A DNA stretch of 61,870 bases from Fervidobacterium sp. UBA5837 (GTDB lineage: Bacteria; Thermotogota; Thermotogae; Thermotogales; Fervidobacteriaceae): NCBI GenBank assembly GCA_002432805.1, contig DJGV01000002.1:1-61870 (forward strand), in the 5' to 3' direction. Of this stretch, positions 1 to 6,927 are shown piece after piece. The position numbers and the translations under genes are program-made. The notes under the pieces are model-generated. The model did not search any database. It saw nothing but the letters and a program-made list of their open reading frames with translations, and was not told the DNA's origin. The first letter of the stretch is position 1, and each line of letters begins with the position of its first letter.

Positions 1-170
1 CCAGCATTAATGTAAGCGGTAATATTTTCAGATATGTAGCGGTAAAACAGCATACCAAGAACATATTGCTTAAAGTCCCATCCATCTACGCTGCCTCTTA
101 AATCATTTGCAATATTCCATATCGTGCGGTGTAATTCTGCTCGTTCCTGTTCTTTTTTGTTGTTCTCCAT
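1..170 (-). CDS. hsdM: Type I restriction-modification methylase subunit HsdM, N-terminal part (cut by window edge)
   Basis: Only the first 56 codons lie in the window. They read MENNKKEQERAELHR, then an IWNIANDLRG stretch and WDFKQYVLGMLFYRY, which is the typical N-terminal helical domain (HsdM_N) of type I methylases. The start ATG at 170-168 follows a GGAAG ribosome binding site. The gene begins 3 nt after the stop of the upstream xre gene, so the two are one operon. HsdM with HsdS methylates adenine in a bipartite target site; HsdS and HsdR would be expected further left, outside the window. Family assignment is from motif recognition of a short piece. Confidence 0.85.
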   Translation of the reverse strand, partial: MENNKKEQERAELHRTIWNIANDLRGSVDGWDFKQYVLGMLFYRYISENITAYINA

Positions 171-173
171 AAC

Positions 174-395
174 TTACTTCCTTTCTTCAGCTGTATTTGG
201 CACCAATTCCATGATATCTTTAAAATCAACGTTAAGTGCCGTACAAACCTTTACAAGAACGTCCATGCTGACATATTCGTTTTTAGAAAGCTTTGAAATT
301 GACGACGGACTTATTCTCGCAGCAGCTTGTAAATCTTTCTTCTTCATATCGCGGTCTATCAACAATTTCCAAAGCTTTTTATAGCTAACGGTCAT
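174..395 (-). CDS. XRE-family (Cro/C1-type) helix-turn-helix regulator
   Basis: A 73-residue protein starting MTVSYKKLWKLL. I chose the ATG at 395 because it follows AAAGAGGTGG; an upstream in-frame start at 425 has no such site. Almost the whole protein is one Cro/C1-type helix-turn-helix (KKDLQAAARISPSSISKL is the recognition region), followed by the usual VLVKVCTALNVDFKDI helix. It sits 3 nt upstream of hsdM. Small XRE proteins in this position commonly control expression of the restriction-modification genes (controller-protein role); that role is inferred from position here. Confidence 0.88.
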   Translation of the reverse strand: MTVSYKKLWKLLIDRDMKKKDLQAAARISPSSISKLSKNEYVSMDVLVKVCTALNVDFKDIMELVPNTAEERK

Positions 396-423
396 CTTGA
401 CCACCTCTTTACATATTTTTCCC

Positions 424-429
424 ATTATA
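424..429 (-). promoter_or_regulatory. Extended -10 promoter for xre-hsdM
   Basis: On the minus strand the sequence TGCTATAAT gives an extended -10 (TGnTATAAT) about 30 nt before the xre start. No convincing -35 is present, which fits extended -10 promoters. Assigned by eye. Confidence 0.45.
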
Positions 430-587
430 GCACATTTTCTTCAAATATAACATGATAATTTTGTGTTTGTGAAGGAATTATACAATGCTAACAAAAATAA
501 TGATAGTTGTGTATACATTTCATTTTTCGCTTTTATTCAGATAATACTTTTAGACAAAAAAGTCTGTAAGTCTATTTGTAAAACTTG

Positions 588-630
588 ACAGCCATCTTTA
601 CCGGAAAAAGGGCTGGCTGTTTTTTATTTT
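588..630 (+). terminator. Intrinsic terminator with no upstream gene on its strand
   Basis: ACAGCCA (588-594) pairs with TGGCTGT (614-620) and is followed by TTTTTATTTT. It is oriented to stop plus-strand transcription, but the genes to its left (xre, hsdM) are on the minus strand. See findings. Confidence 0.7.
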
Positions 631-637
631 AAGCGGT

Positions 638-677
638 AAAAACTCCGAAAATGTGAATTATCGGAGTTTTTCATATT
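638..677. terminator. Symmetric hairpin with A and T flanks (bidirectional terminator)
   Basis: AACTCCGA (641-648) pairs with TCGGAGTT (661-668); the stem extends into flanking A and T runs, so it could work on both strands. It sits just upstream of the oxidoreductase promoter region. Confidence 0.6.
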
Positions 678-721
678 TATAATGTGTTATAATAATTGTA
701 AGTTCTTGTGGAGGTGATAGC

Positions 722-1819
722 ATGTCAGATAAATTATTGCATTATGGAATGGTAGGCGGTGCGCTTGATTCTATGATTGGTGAGGCACATAGGAATGCCA
801 TTTTGCTCGATGGAAGGGCGGAGCTGGTCTGTGGTTGTTTTTCGAGAGATTTGGAAAAGACATTGAAGACTGGCAAGAAGTGGGGTATAAAAGAGGGAAG
901 ATTGTACAAAGATTACTTGGAGATGGCCGAGGAAGAGAGTAGAAGATATGACAAAATCGATTTTGTCGTGATTGCAACACCAAATTCGTCACATTACGAG
1001 ATTGCCAAGGCCTTTTTGGAAAGAGGAATAAATGTGGTGTGCGATAAACCTTTAACAACTACGGTGAGAGAGGCAGAAGAACTGAAGGAGATAGCAGATA
1101 AGAACAATCTTTTGCTATGTGTTACTTATTCGTATGCAGGTTACCCAGTGATTTCAAGGGCTCGCGATATTGTAAGGAGCGGTAAGATAGGCGAGGTCAG
1201 ATTCGTAAATGTTCAATATGTGCAAGGTTGGCTTGCAAGAGATATAGAGAAGGAGAACAAGCAAGCAGCATGGAGGCTTGATCCAAGCCAGAGCGGCCCT
1301 GCTAACACAACAGCGGATATTGGAAGCCATGTGGAGAATATGGTTTCCGTGCTCGTTGAAAAGGAGATCGATACTTTATGTGCAAGGCTCGATACATTTG
1401 GCAAATCAAGGCAACTTGAAGATACGTCTACGGTGATGATCAATTTCAAAGATGGTGCAAAAGGTCTCCTCCTCATGTCGCAGATTGCTGTTGGCGAGAA
1501 TAACAATTTTACCGTTTCCATATACGGCACAACTGCAACTTTGAAGTGGGCGTTTACTGAGCCAAACAAGTTGAGAATTTTGTACGAAGATTATACAGAA
1601 GAGATAGTGCAAAAAGAAGTTGCAACACCCGGCACAAACGTCGGTTTTAAGAATACCTATTCCGTCTTCATTAGCGATTTAATTGCAAAGAGAAATGGAG
1701 AACAAATCACAAACGACAATGCACACTTTCAGAGTGTGAACGCTGGCTTAAGAGGGATGAGATTCATTGAAAAGTGTGTGGAAAGCGCAAAGAATGGGTC
1801 AACTTGGGTGAAATTTTAG
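722..1819 (+). CDS. Gfo/Idh/MocA family NAD(P)-dependent oxidoreductase
   Basis: 365 residues, the usual length for the family. The N-terminal half is a Rossmann domain: YGMVGGALDSM near residue 8, then VVIATPNSSHYEIA and the family hallmark VVCDKPLTTT around residue 105, with the Lys of DKP expected to act in catalysis. The C-terminal half is the alpha/beta substrate domain and contains DIGSHVENM around residue 199, where Asp and His usually bind substrate. The family oxidises or reduces sugars and polyols (inositol, glucose-fructose and similar). The substrate cannot be told from sequence. Start ATG follows GGAGGTGATAGC. It stands alone, bounded by hairpins on both sides. Confidence 0.9.
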   Translation: MSDKLLHYGMVGGALDSMIGEAHRNAILLDGRAELVCGCFSRDLEKTLKTGKKWGIKEGRLYKDYLEMAEEESRRYDKIDFVVIATPNSSHYEIAKAFLERGINVVCDKPLTTTVREAEELKEIADKNNLLLCVTYSYAGYPVISRARDIVRSGKIGEVRFVNVQYVQGWLARDIEKENKQAAWRLDPSQSGPANTTADIGSHVENMVSVLVEKEIDTLCARLDTFGKSRQLEDTSTVMINFKDGAKGLLLMSQIAVGENNNFTVSIYGTTATLKWAFTEPNKLRILYEDYTEEIVQKEVATPGTNVGFKNTYSVFISDLIAKRNGEQITNDNAHFQSVNAGLRGMRFIEKCVESAKNGSTWVKF

Positions 1820-1837
1820 AACTGGTACACAACAAAA

Positions 1838-1867
1838 AAATGGAGCCTGTTAGGCCCCATTTTTTTA
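1838..1867. terminator. Terminator shared by the oxidoreductase gene and tRNA-Asn
   Basis: ATGGAGCC, a TGTTA loop and GGCCCCAT with A and T runs on both sides. The stem has one A-C mismatch on the plus strand, which becomes a G-T wobble on the minus strand, so it may be stronger for tRNA-Asn. Confidence 0.7.
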
Positions 1868-1872
1868 CAACT

Positions 1873-1948
1873 TGGCTCCGGCGGAGGGACTCGAACCCCC
1901 AGCCTAGTGGTTAACAGCCACCCGCTCTACCGATTGAGCTACACCGGA
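1873..1948 (-). tRNA. tRNA-Asn (anticodon GTT)
   Basis: Minus-strand cloverleaf of 76 nt including encoded CCA. The acceptor arms TCCGGTG and CGCCGGA pair (one G-U). The anticodon loop CTGTTAA gives GTT. The T arm contains GGTTCGAGTCC. Confidence 0.95.
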
Positions 1949-1968
1949 ACTTTTGTTGATCAAGATCT

Positions 1969-1996
1969 ATTATACCACATTTTTGATTTTTGTCAA
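1969..1996 (-). promoter_or_regulatory. Sigma-70 type promoter of tRNA-Asn
   Basis: On the minus strand TTGACA (1996-1991), 16 nt, then TATAAT (1974-1969). Perfect hexamers 20 nt ahead of the mature tRNA. Confidence 0.85.
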
Positions 1997-2140
1997 CTCA
2001 ATTCTTTGATTATGCTCTCAAATCTTTAGTTTTTTCAACTATTTTTGAATATTCTCGATTTTACGACGTTTTTCAAATAACTTATCTCGATGAATTCCTA
2101 ATAACTAAGTCATGGTAAATTTTACAACTCATAACTTATT

Positions 2141-2168
2141 TTGTCAATCGCAATTTGAGTAATATAAT
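2141..2168 (+). promoter_or_regulatory. Promoter of the CHASE4-GGDEF gene
   Basis: TTGTCA (2141-2146), 16 nt, TATAAT (2163-2168). It implies a 5' leader of roughly 85 nt, which contains an AAATCT/AGATTT inverted repeat near 2215-2238. Confidence 0.6.
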
Positions 2169-2259
2169 TGTATCTAAACAAATATTTGATAAGATACTTC
2201 TGTAAGCTGAGAAAATCTAAAATTTTAAAAAGATTTGAATCATTGGGTGGTGTGTGAGG

Positions 2260-3738
2260 ATGCTTAAAAGGAGAATTTTAAGAGTATTCTTAATATCTTT
2301 GATCGTACTGCTTTTCATAGCCACTGGTATGACAATGTTCGTCATTGAAAATGTGCAAAAGAACTTTGAAGCTGAGCAAGAAAACTATGGCAGAATGGTT
2401 GAACAAATCTCAAATCTGTATTCTCAGAGGATGAATTCAGTTGCTGAAAGTTATTCCATTTGGAGTGAGTTCTATTCGTATGTGATAAATCCCAACAAGG
2501 AATTTGAACAGAAGTACCTCGATATAGACTACTTTACGAAATATGGTATAGATTTCGTAGCTGTATATAACTTGGACAATTTTGTATATGCAGACAGCAG
2601 CGATGAAAGAATACTAAAATATCTAAAAGGACTTGATGTAAAGAACTTAAAAAATGAATTTCATGAGTATGATTTGCCAAAATCTTTCAATTTTCCCATA
2701 GAATACTTCGTTTATAGTATATGCAAGAGCAGTGATGTGAGAAGAGAAAACCCAGTAGGATTTTTCGTTGTTGGCAATACTTACGACCTTTCCGATTTTT
2801 TTGAGCTTCGCAAACTGGCTAATTCAGATGTAAAATTCTCAGAAACTCTGCCAAACAGAGATTCAAAAATGTTGAATTTTGCAAAAACTCTTAAGAATAG
2901 TAGCGGTGTAACGGTAGGATATTTGAATTTCACTGCAACTTTCTCAAGTTACAAGTATCTAATTGAGAATATAATCGTTACAGTTATCTTGTTCGGTGCA
3001 GTTTTTGTGATTTTCATAACCTACGTTGCTTCATATCTTTCCGCAAATCTTATAAATCCGTTCAGCAAGATTGTATACTCGATCGAGAATGGGACGGTCG
3101 ATAATATTGAACAATATACGCAAAGGCCAGATGAGATTGGCGAGTTATCACGTACAGTTAAGGTGTATCTCAATCAGAGGGAAGAGATCAATGTCTACTT
3201 GAAGGAACTGGAATCAAAAAATTCGAGTTTACGGCGCTTGAATGAAGAAGTAAGAATGTTACTCGAAAAGGATCAATTGACTGGACTTTTGACAAGATTT
3301 GTCTTCAATTCACAAATCGAAAGGTTGTATGTTTCAAGTTTGGCAGATTCGATGCCGCTTTCTGTGATAATGCTCGACATAGATGATTTTAAAAAGATCA
3401 ACGATACTCACGGTCATTTGAAAGGCGATGATGTCTTAAGAAGGGTCGGAAGTGTTATACTCAAAAACACGAGAATGAGTGACTTTCCCATTCGAATAGG
3501 TGGGGAAGAAGTACTAATACTATTATCACAAACTGAATTGGATGGGGCATTTGCAATTGCAGAAAGGATACGGCGGAAAGTTAAGGAGGAGTTCCACAGT
3601 GATGTAGTTAATGTGACGATAAGTCTTGGCGTGACTCAACTAAACGGAAATGATACAATAGAATCGCTTCTAAAAAGGGTTGACGATGCAGTGTATACGT
3701 CTAAGAAAAATGGTAAAAATCAAACAACTATCATATGA
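2260..3738 (+). CDS. Membrane diguanylate cyclase with CHASE4-like sensor
   Basis: About 492 residues. I prefer ATG 2260, because GGGTGGTG lies at a normal distance; GTG 2254 is the alternative. Residues 8-30 form a first membrane helix. An extracellular domain of about 200 residues follows, with SVAESYSIWSEFYSY and FFVVGNTYDLSDFF, which resembles CHASE4. A second membrane helix lies near 235-258, then a HAMP-like linker and a C-terminal GGDEF domain starting at DQLTGLLTR. The catalytic motif is GGEEV (about residues 414-418). The product-inhibition I-site RMSD lies exactly 5 residues upstream, so feedback-controlled c-di-GMP synthesis is expected. The ligand of the sensor domain is unknown. 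Confidence 0.88.
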   Translation: MLKRRILRVFLISLIVLLFIATGMTMFVIENVQKNFEAEQENYGRMVEQISNLYSQRMNSVAESYSIWSEFYSYVINPNKEFEQKYLDIDYFTKYGIDFVAVYNLDNFVYADSSDERILKYLKGLDVKNLKNEFHEYDLPKSFNFPIEYFVYSICKSSDVRRENPVGFFVVGNTYDLSDFFELRKLANSDVKFSETLPNRDSKMLNFAKTLKNSSGVTVGYLNFTATFSSYKYLIENIIVTVILFGAVFVIFITYVASYLSANLINPFSKIVYSIENGTVDNIEQYTQRPDEIGELSRTVKVYLNQREEINVYLKELESKNSSLRRLNEEVRMLLEKDQLTGLLTRFVFNSQIERLYVSSLADSMPLSVIMLDIDDFKKINDTHGHLKGDDVLRRVGSVILKNTRMSDFPIRIGGEEVLILLSQTELDGAFAIAERIRRKVKEEFHSDVVNVTISLGVTQLNGNDTIESLLKRVDDAVYTSKKNGKNQTTII

Positions 3739-3835
3739 TTTTTCTGATTCTTAACTATTCTGATACTTGAAAATTACACAGGTTTGGTATAAATTATATA
3801 TAGTATAGCAATATCAATGCGATGGAGGTGAGATT

Positions 3836-4066
3836 ATGCCAATGTACAGATATGTGTGCTCGAAGTGTGGAAATGAAGAGCTTCACCTTCATGGAATCAA
3901 CGATACACCATCGATAAAGTGCAGTAAATGCGGTGGAGACATGTTCAAGGGTATAAGCAAGGTCGGAATCGTTTTTAAGGGAAGCGGATATTACATCACC
4001 GATAGTAGAAACAACTCGAAGACGGAAACCAAGAGTAGTGAGAAAGTTGAAAGTGCCGCTAAATAG
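3836..4066 (+). CDS. FmdB-type zinc ribbon protein
   Basis: 76 residues starting MPMYRYVCSKCG. Two CxxC pairs (CSKCG near residue 8 and CSKCGG near residue 29) form a zinc ribbon of the FmdB regulatory-protein family (CxxC_CXXC_SSSS), and the usual Ser/Lys-rich tail is present. The gene starts after GGAGGTGAGATT and is monocistronic, ending at a strong hairpin. The cellular role of these small proteins is not established; the old label 'regulatory' comes from formamidase operons. Confidence 0.88.
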   Translation: MPMYRYVCSKCGNEELHLHGINDTPSIKCSKCGGDMFKGISKVGIVFKGSGYYITDSRNNSKTETKSSEKVESAAK

Positions 4067-4085
4067 TTTGATATGGCAACAAATG

Positions 4086-4115
4086 CAAAGCCCCCAATCG
4101 ATGGGGGCTTTGTTG
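4086..4115 (+). terminator. Terminator after the FmdB gene
   Basis: CAAAGCCCCCA and TGGGGGCTTTG with loop ATCGA, followed by TTG. Confidence 0.85.
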
Positions 4116-4201
4116 TATTAGATTCACCTGAGAATGATGATGTTTGATGAGGTTTTATGAAAACAATCTTGGCAAGTAAGATATGTAAGACAAGTGAAAT
4201 A

Positions 4202-4228
4202 ATAAAGCCCCCTTAAAGGGGGCTGGAT
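4202..4228 (-). terminator. Terminator after the cold shock gene
   Basis: On the minus strand AGCCCCC, a short TTTAA loop and GGGGGCT, followed by TTATT. Confidence 0.85.
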
Positions 4229-4244
4229 TATTCTCCTCGAAAGC

Positions 4245-4445
4245 TTACTTAACTAATTTAACGTTAGCTGCTTGAGGACCTTTTGTACCATTCTGAACTT
4301 CGAATTCGACCTTGTCGCCTTCTTTGAGTGTTTTGAACCCATCAATCTGAATAGCACTGTAGTGAACGAAGATATCTTCTCCGTCTTCCTTTGTTATGAA
4401 TCCGTAGCCTTTCTTTGCATCAAACCACTTAACTGTTCCTTTCAT
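4245..4445 (-). CDS. Cold shock protein (CspA/CspB family)
   Basis: 66 residues, a single cold shock domain. RNP1 (KGYGFIT) and RNP2 (DIFVHY) are intact, and the start MKGTVKWFDAKKG is canonical. Such proteins bind single-stranded RNA and DNA and act as RNA chaperones. The gene has its own perfect promoter, a structured leader and a terminator. The ribosome binding site is TAGGAGGCG, 7 nt before ATG. Confidence 0.97.
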   Translation of the reverse strand: MKGTVKWFDAKKGYGFITKEDGEDIFVHYSAIQIDGFKTLKEGDKVEFEVQNGTKGPQAANVKLVK

Positions 4446-4478
4446 GTTAACAACGCCTCCTAAAATCTAATTTACTCG

Positions 4479-4500
4479 CCGTTGATCACCATTTCAACGG
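4479..4500 (-). promoter_or_regulatory. Stem-loop in the csp 5' leader
   Basis: A perfect 7-bp inverted repeat, CCGTTGA and TCAACGG with an 8-nt loop, lies in the transcript between the promoter and the ribosome binding site. Position suggests control of translation or mRNA stability, as in other csp leaders; this is inference. Confidence 0.6.
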
Positions 4501-4507
4501 TCGATTC

Positions 4508-4536
4508 ATTATACACCTCGTATTCTTAAAAGTCAA
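4508..4536 (-). promoter_or_regulatory. Promoter of the cold shock gene
   Basis: TTGACT, exactly 17 nt, TATAAT on the minus strand. It predicts a 5' leader of about 55 nt. Confidence 0.9.
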
Positions 4537-4669
4537 TACATTTTGAAAATATATTAAAATATATTAAAATATATTGCCTTCTTCAAGAAAATGGATAAAA
4601 TGGTATAATTATTAGTCAGACGAAGGTTTTTGTTAAATACCTTAAGGGGATGTTTTTAGGAGGTTTCAT

Positions 4670-6574
4670 ATGGTTGGTAACAACGATTACAAAAACGACG
4701 ATAGAGTCAAAATAAGTAAACCGCTTAAGAAGGCTATAGAACGTGCGAAACGTACGAAACTAAAGGTAGGATTGATAGCTACTTTGCTCTTTGTTGTTTC
4801 GTTAGGTATTTTCTTTGCCGTTATCTTTTCTGAAGATAAGGATGGCTCATCCACATTTTCTAACTTGTCAATAGCTCAAGATGGAAATCAATCTAACGTT
4901 TCTGATGTCGCTAATTTGGACGTTAATTCACTGAATGGCAAAAATGGAGATGAACAATCTTTACCTGATTCTACGGCTACTTCTAATACTACTCCTAATA
5001 TTACTTCTAATGCTACTTCTAATGATTTCAATGTAGACATTGCATCAACAGAAGGCCTGCAGACATCTTTTGAAGATATCATAGTCATATCTACCGATGT
5101 AGTTGACAATTCAAACGGCTCTACAAATTTATCAAGCCCAACAAATTCAAGTAATTCAACAAGTTCAAAGGACGTGGCAGTAAAACCGATTGATTCTAAT
5201 TCTCAAAACCAAACGAATCAAGCCGCAGAAGATAAAGATGTATCAGATAACGACTTAGCTAAGAATTCAACTTCCATCAGTCTTGGAAGTTCTTCGATAG
5301 ATGCTTCCAAATATCTTTTTGTCAGTGCATTCGGTGTTAGTATATTCGACGCACCGGGAGGGAAGGCCCTAGACACACTGAAATATGCATCCTACGTGCA
5401 AAAGCTTGATGAAACGAAGTTCGGTACCGAGACATTTACAAAGGTAGCATACAGAAAACCTGATGGCAAAATCATAGGGTGGGTACGTTCGACATTTTTG
5501 AGTAACTCTTTGAAACCTATCGCGGGGAGTGGTTATGAAGATATATCTTTTGAGCCTGTGAGCAAGACTTTTGGAAGAGTATCAGATGTGAGAGGGATAT
5601 ATCTCACACGTACTTCTGTCAACACTAAAGAAAAGATAGCAAACTGGATTTCTTTTGCTCAGAAGACAAATTTGAATGCATTCGTTATTGATGTAAAAGA
5701 TGACGATGGTTTGATGCTTTTCACAACATCAGCAGCTGCAAAGTTCGTTCCAAAGGCGAATGAAGATGCGTTCTATTCGAAAGAGGAGATGAAGAGTGTC
5801 GTTTCGGAATTAAAGGCAGCTGGCATATACGTAATAGCGAGAATAGTAGCGTTTAAAGATCCTTCATATGCACGAGCACATATGGACCGTGCGATAGTTT
5901 ACAAAGATACCGGTAATCCTTACATGGGTATATACAAAGTGCCATGGGCTTCTGCATACGACAAACAATTGTGGGAGTACAATGTATCCGTAGCAAAAGA
6001 GGCTGCCGAGGTTGGATTCGATGAGATACAGTATGACTATGTCCGTTTCCCAGAATTGACGGAGTACGATAGAAATCGTGTTAACTTACGCAAGACAGGT
6101 GATGATTCTTTCGCAGAGTGCATACAGAAATTTCTCATTTACTCTAAGAAAGAACTCGCACCATACAATGTACCTTTGGCAGCAGACGTCTTCGGACTTG
6201 TTTCCACTGCAGTCGATGACCTCGGCATCGGTCAATATTGGGAGGCCATTTCCAACGTTGTTGATTACATCTGTCCAATGGTGTATCCAAGTCACTATGC
6301 AAATGGCTCATTTGGCCTTTCGATTCCCGATCAGTTTCCATACGAAACGGTCTACAGGTCTGTTTTGGACGGTGTGAGAAGAAATTGTAACATACCAACG
6401 CCCGCACGTATAAGGCCATGGATACAATCATTCAACGCAACATGGGTGAAAGGACATATAACCTACGATGAGAATGCTATTAGAAAAGAGATTAAGGCAT
6501 TGAAGGACCTTGGAATAAACGAATACATGCTCTGGAATGCATCAAACAAGTACGTACAGATGTGGTATGACTAA
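4670..6574 (+). CDS. Membrane-anchored glycoside-hydrolase-like protein (DUF4015) with SH3-type domain
   Basis: 634 residues. A charged N-terminus precedes one membrane helix (about 33-52). Then comes a linker of about 150 residues rich in Ser, Thr and Asn, including short TSN repeats, that should span the periplasm or bind cell wall. Residues about 220-280 look like a bacterial SH3 domain (VSIFDAPGGKALDTL, GWVRSTFL). The rest, from RGIYLTRTSV, matches the putative glycosyl hydrolase domain DUF4015, a TIM-barrel related to GH13-like folds, with FVIDVKDDDG and FDEIQYDYVRFP as the conserved acidic strands. Substrate and activity are unknown. Start ATG follows GGAGG. Confidence 0.85.
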   Translation: MVGNNDYKNDDRVKISKPLKKAIERAKRTKLKVGLIATLLFVVSLGIFFAVIFSEDKDGSSTFSNLSIAQDGNQSNVSDVANLDVNSLNGKNGDEQSLPDSTATSNTTPNITSNATSNDFNVDIASTEGLQTSFEDIIVISTDVVDNSNGSTNLSSPTNSSNSTSSKDVAVKPIDSNSQNQTNQAAEDKDVSDNDLAKNSTSISLGSSSIDASKYLFVSAFGVSIFDAPGGKALDTLKYASYVQKLDETKFGTETFTKVAYRKPDGKIIGWVRSTFLSNSLKPIAGSGYEDISFEPVSKTFGRVSDVRGIYLTRTSVNTKEKIANWISFAQKTNLNAFVIDVKDDDGLMLFTTSAAAKFVPKANEDAFYSKEEMKSVVSELKAAGIYVIARIVAFKDPSYARAHMDRAIVYKDTGNPYMGIYKVPWASAYDKQLWEYNVSVAKEAAEVGFDEIQYDYVRFPELTEYDRNRVNLRKTGDDSFAECIQKFLIYSKKELAPYNVPLAADVFGLVSTAVDDLGIGQYWEAISNVVDYICPMVYPSHYANGSFGLSIPDQFPYETVYRSVLDGVRRNCNIPTPARIRPWIQSFNATWVKGHITYDENAIRKEIKALKDLGINEYMLWNASNKYVQMWYD

Positions 6575-6678
6575 TATTCAAAGATATTCAAAATAAATTC
6601 GTATAGCGAATTATATTGAATGGTGATATAATTTTTTATATGGGATAATCATCAATTTGATGGGGTGGGACCATACAT

Positions 6679-6927
6679 ATGAGGCTTGACAAGTTTTTGA
6701 AGGTCAATAGGATTATCAAGAGAAGGACGATAGCTCAAGAGGTATCAAAAGCGGGGCTTGTGAAGAAGGATGGAAGAACTCTCAAGCCATCCTATGAAGT
6801 TAAGCCCGGTGACGTGCTCGACGTGGTCTATGGCAATAAGGAATTGAAGATAGAGGTTACTGATGATCTGAAATACGAGGTACTCGAAGAAAAATCCAGG
6901 GGTGAAGATGATGAGGAGTATCGTTGA
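6679..6927 (+). CDS. rqcP: S4-domain RNA-binding protein RqcP
   Basis: 82 residues. The N-terminal 60 are a minimal S4 domain that closely follows the RqcP/YabO pattern (MRLDKFLKVNRIIKRRT, then VKPGDVLDVVYGNKELKIEV). In Bacillus RqcP helps RqcH add alanine tails on stalled 60S-like 50S subunits during ribosome quality control. The acidic tail overlaps the start of the next gene by 17-26 nt, so the two are likely translationally coupled. RqcH itself is not in the window. Confidence 0.85.
   Translation: MRLDKFLKVNRIIKRRTIAQEVSKAGLVKKDGRTLKPSYEVKPGDVLDVVYGNKELKIEVTDDLKYEVLEEKSRGEDDEEYR

Larger units (their letters stand above)
396..721. other. Gene-free stretch between xre and the oxidoreductase gene
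   Basis: Holds the xre promoter at its left end, the two hairpins listed separately, and an AT-rich TATAAT-containing region near 677-693 ahead of the GGAGGTGAT ribosome binding site of the next gene. No ORF of coding character was seen in it. Confidence 0.7.
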
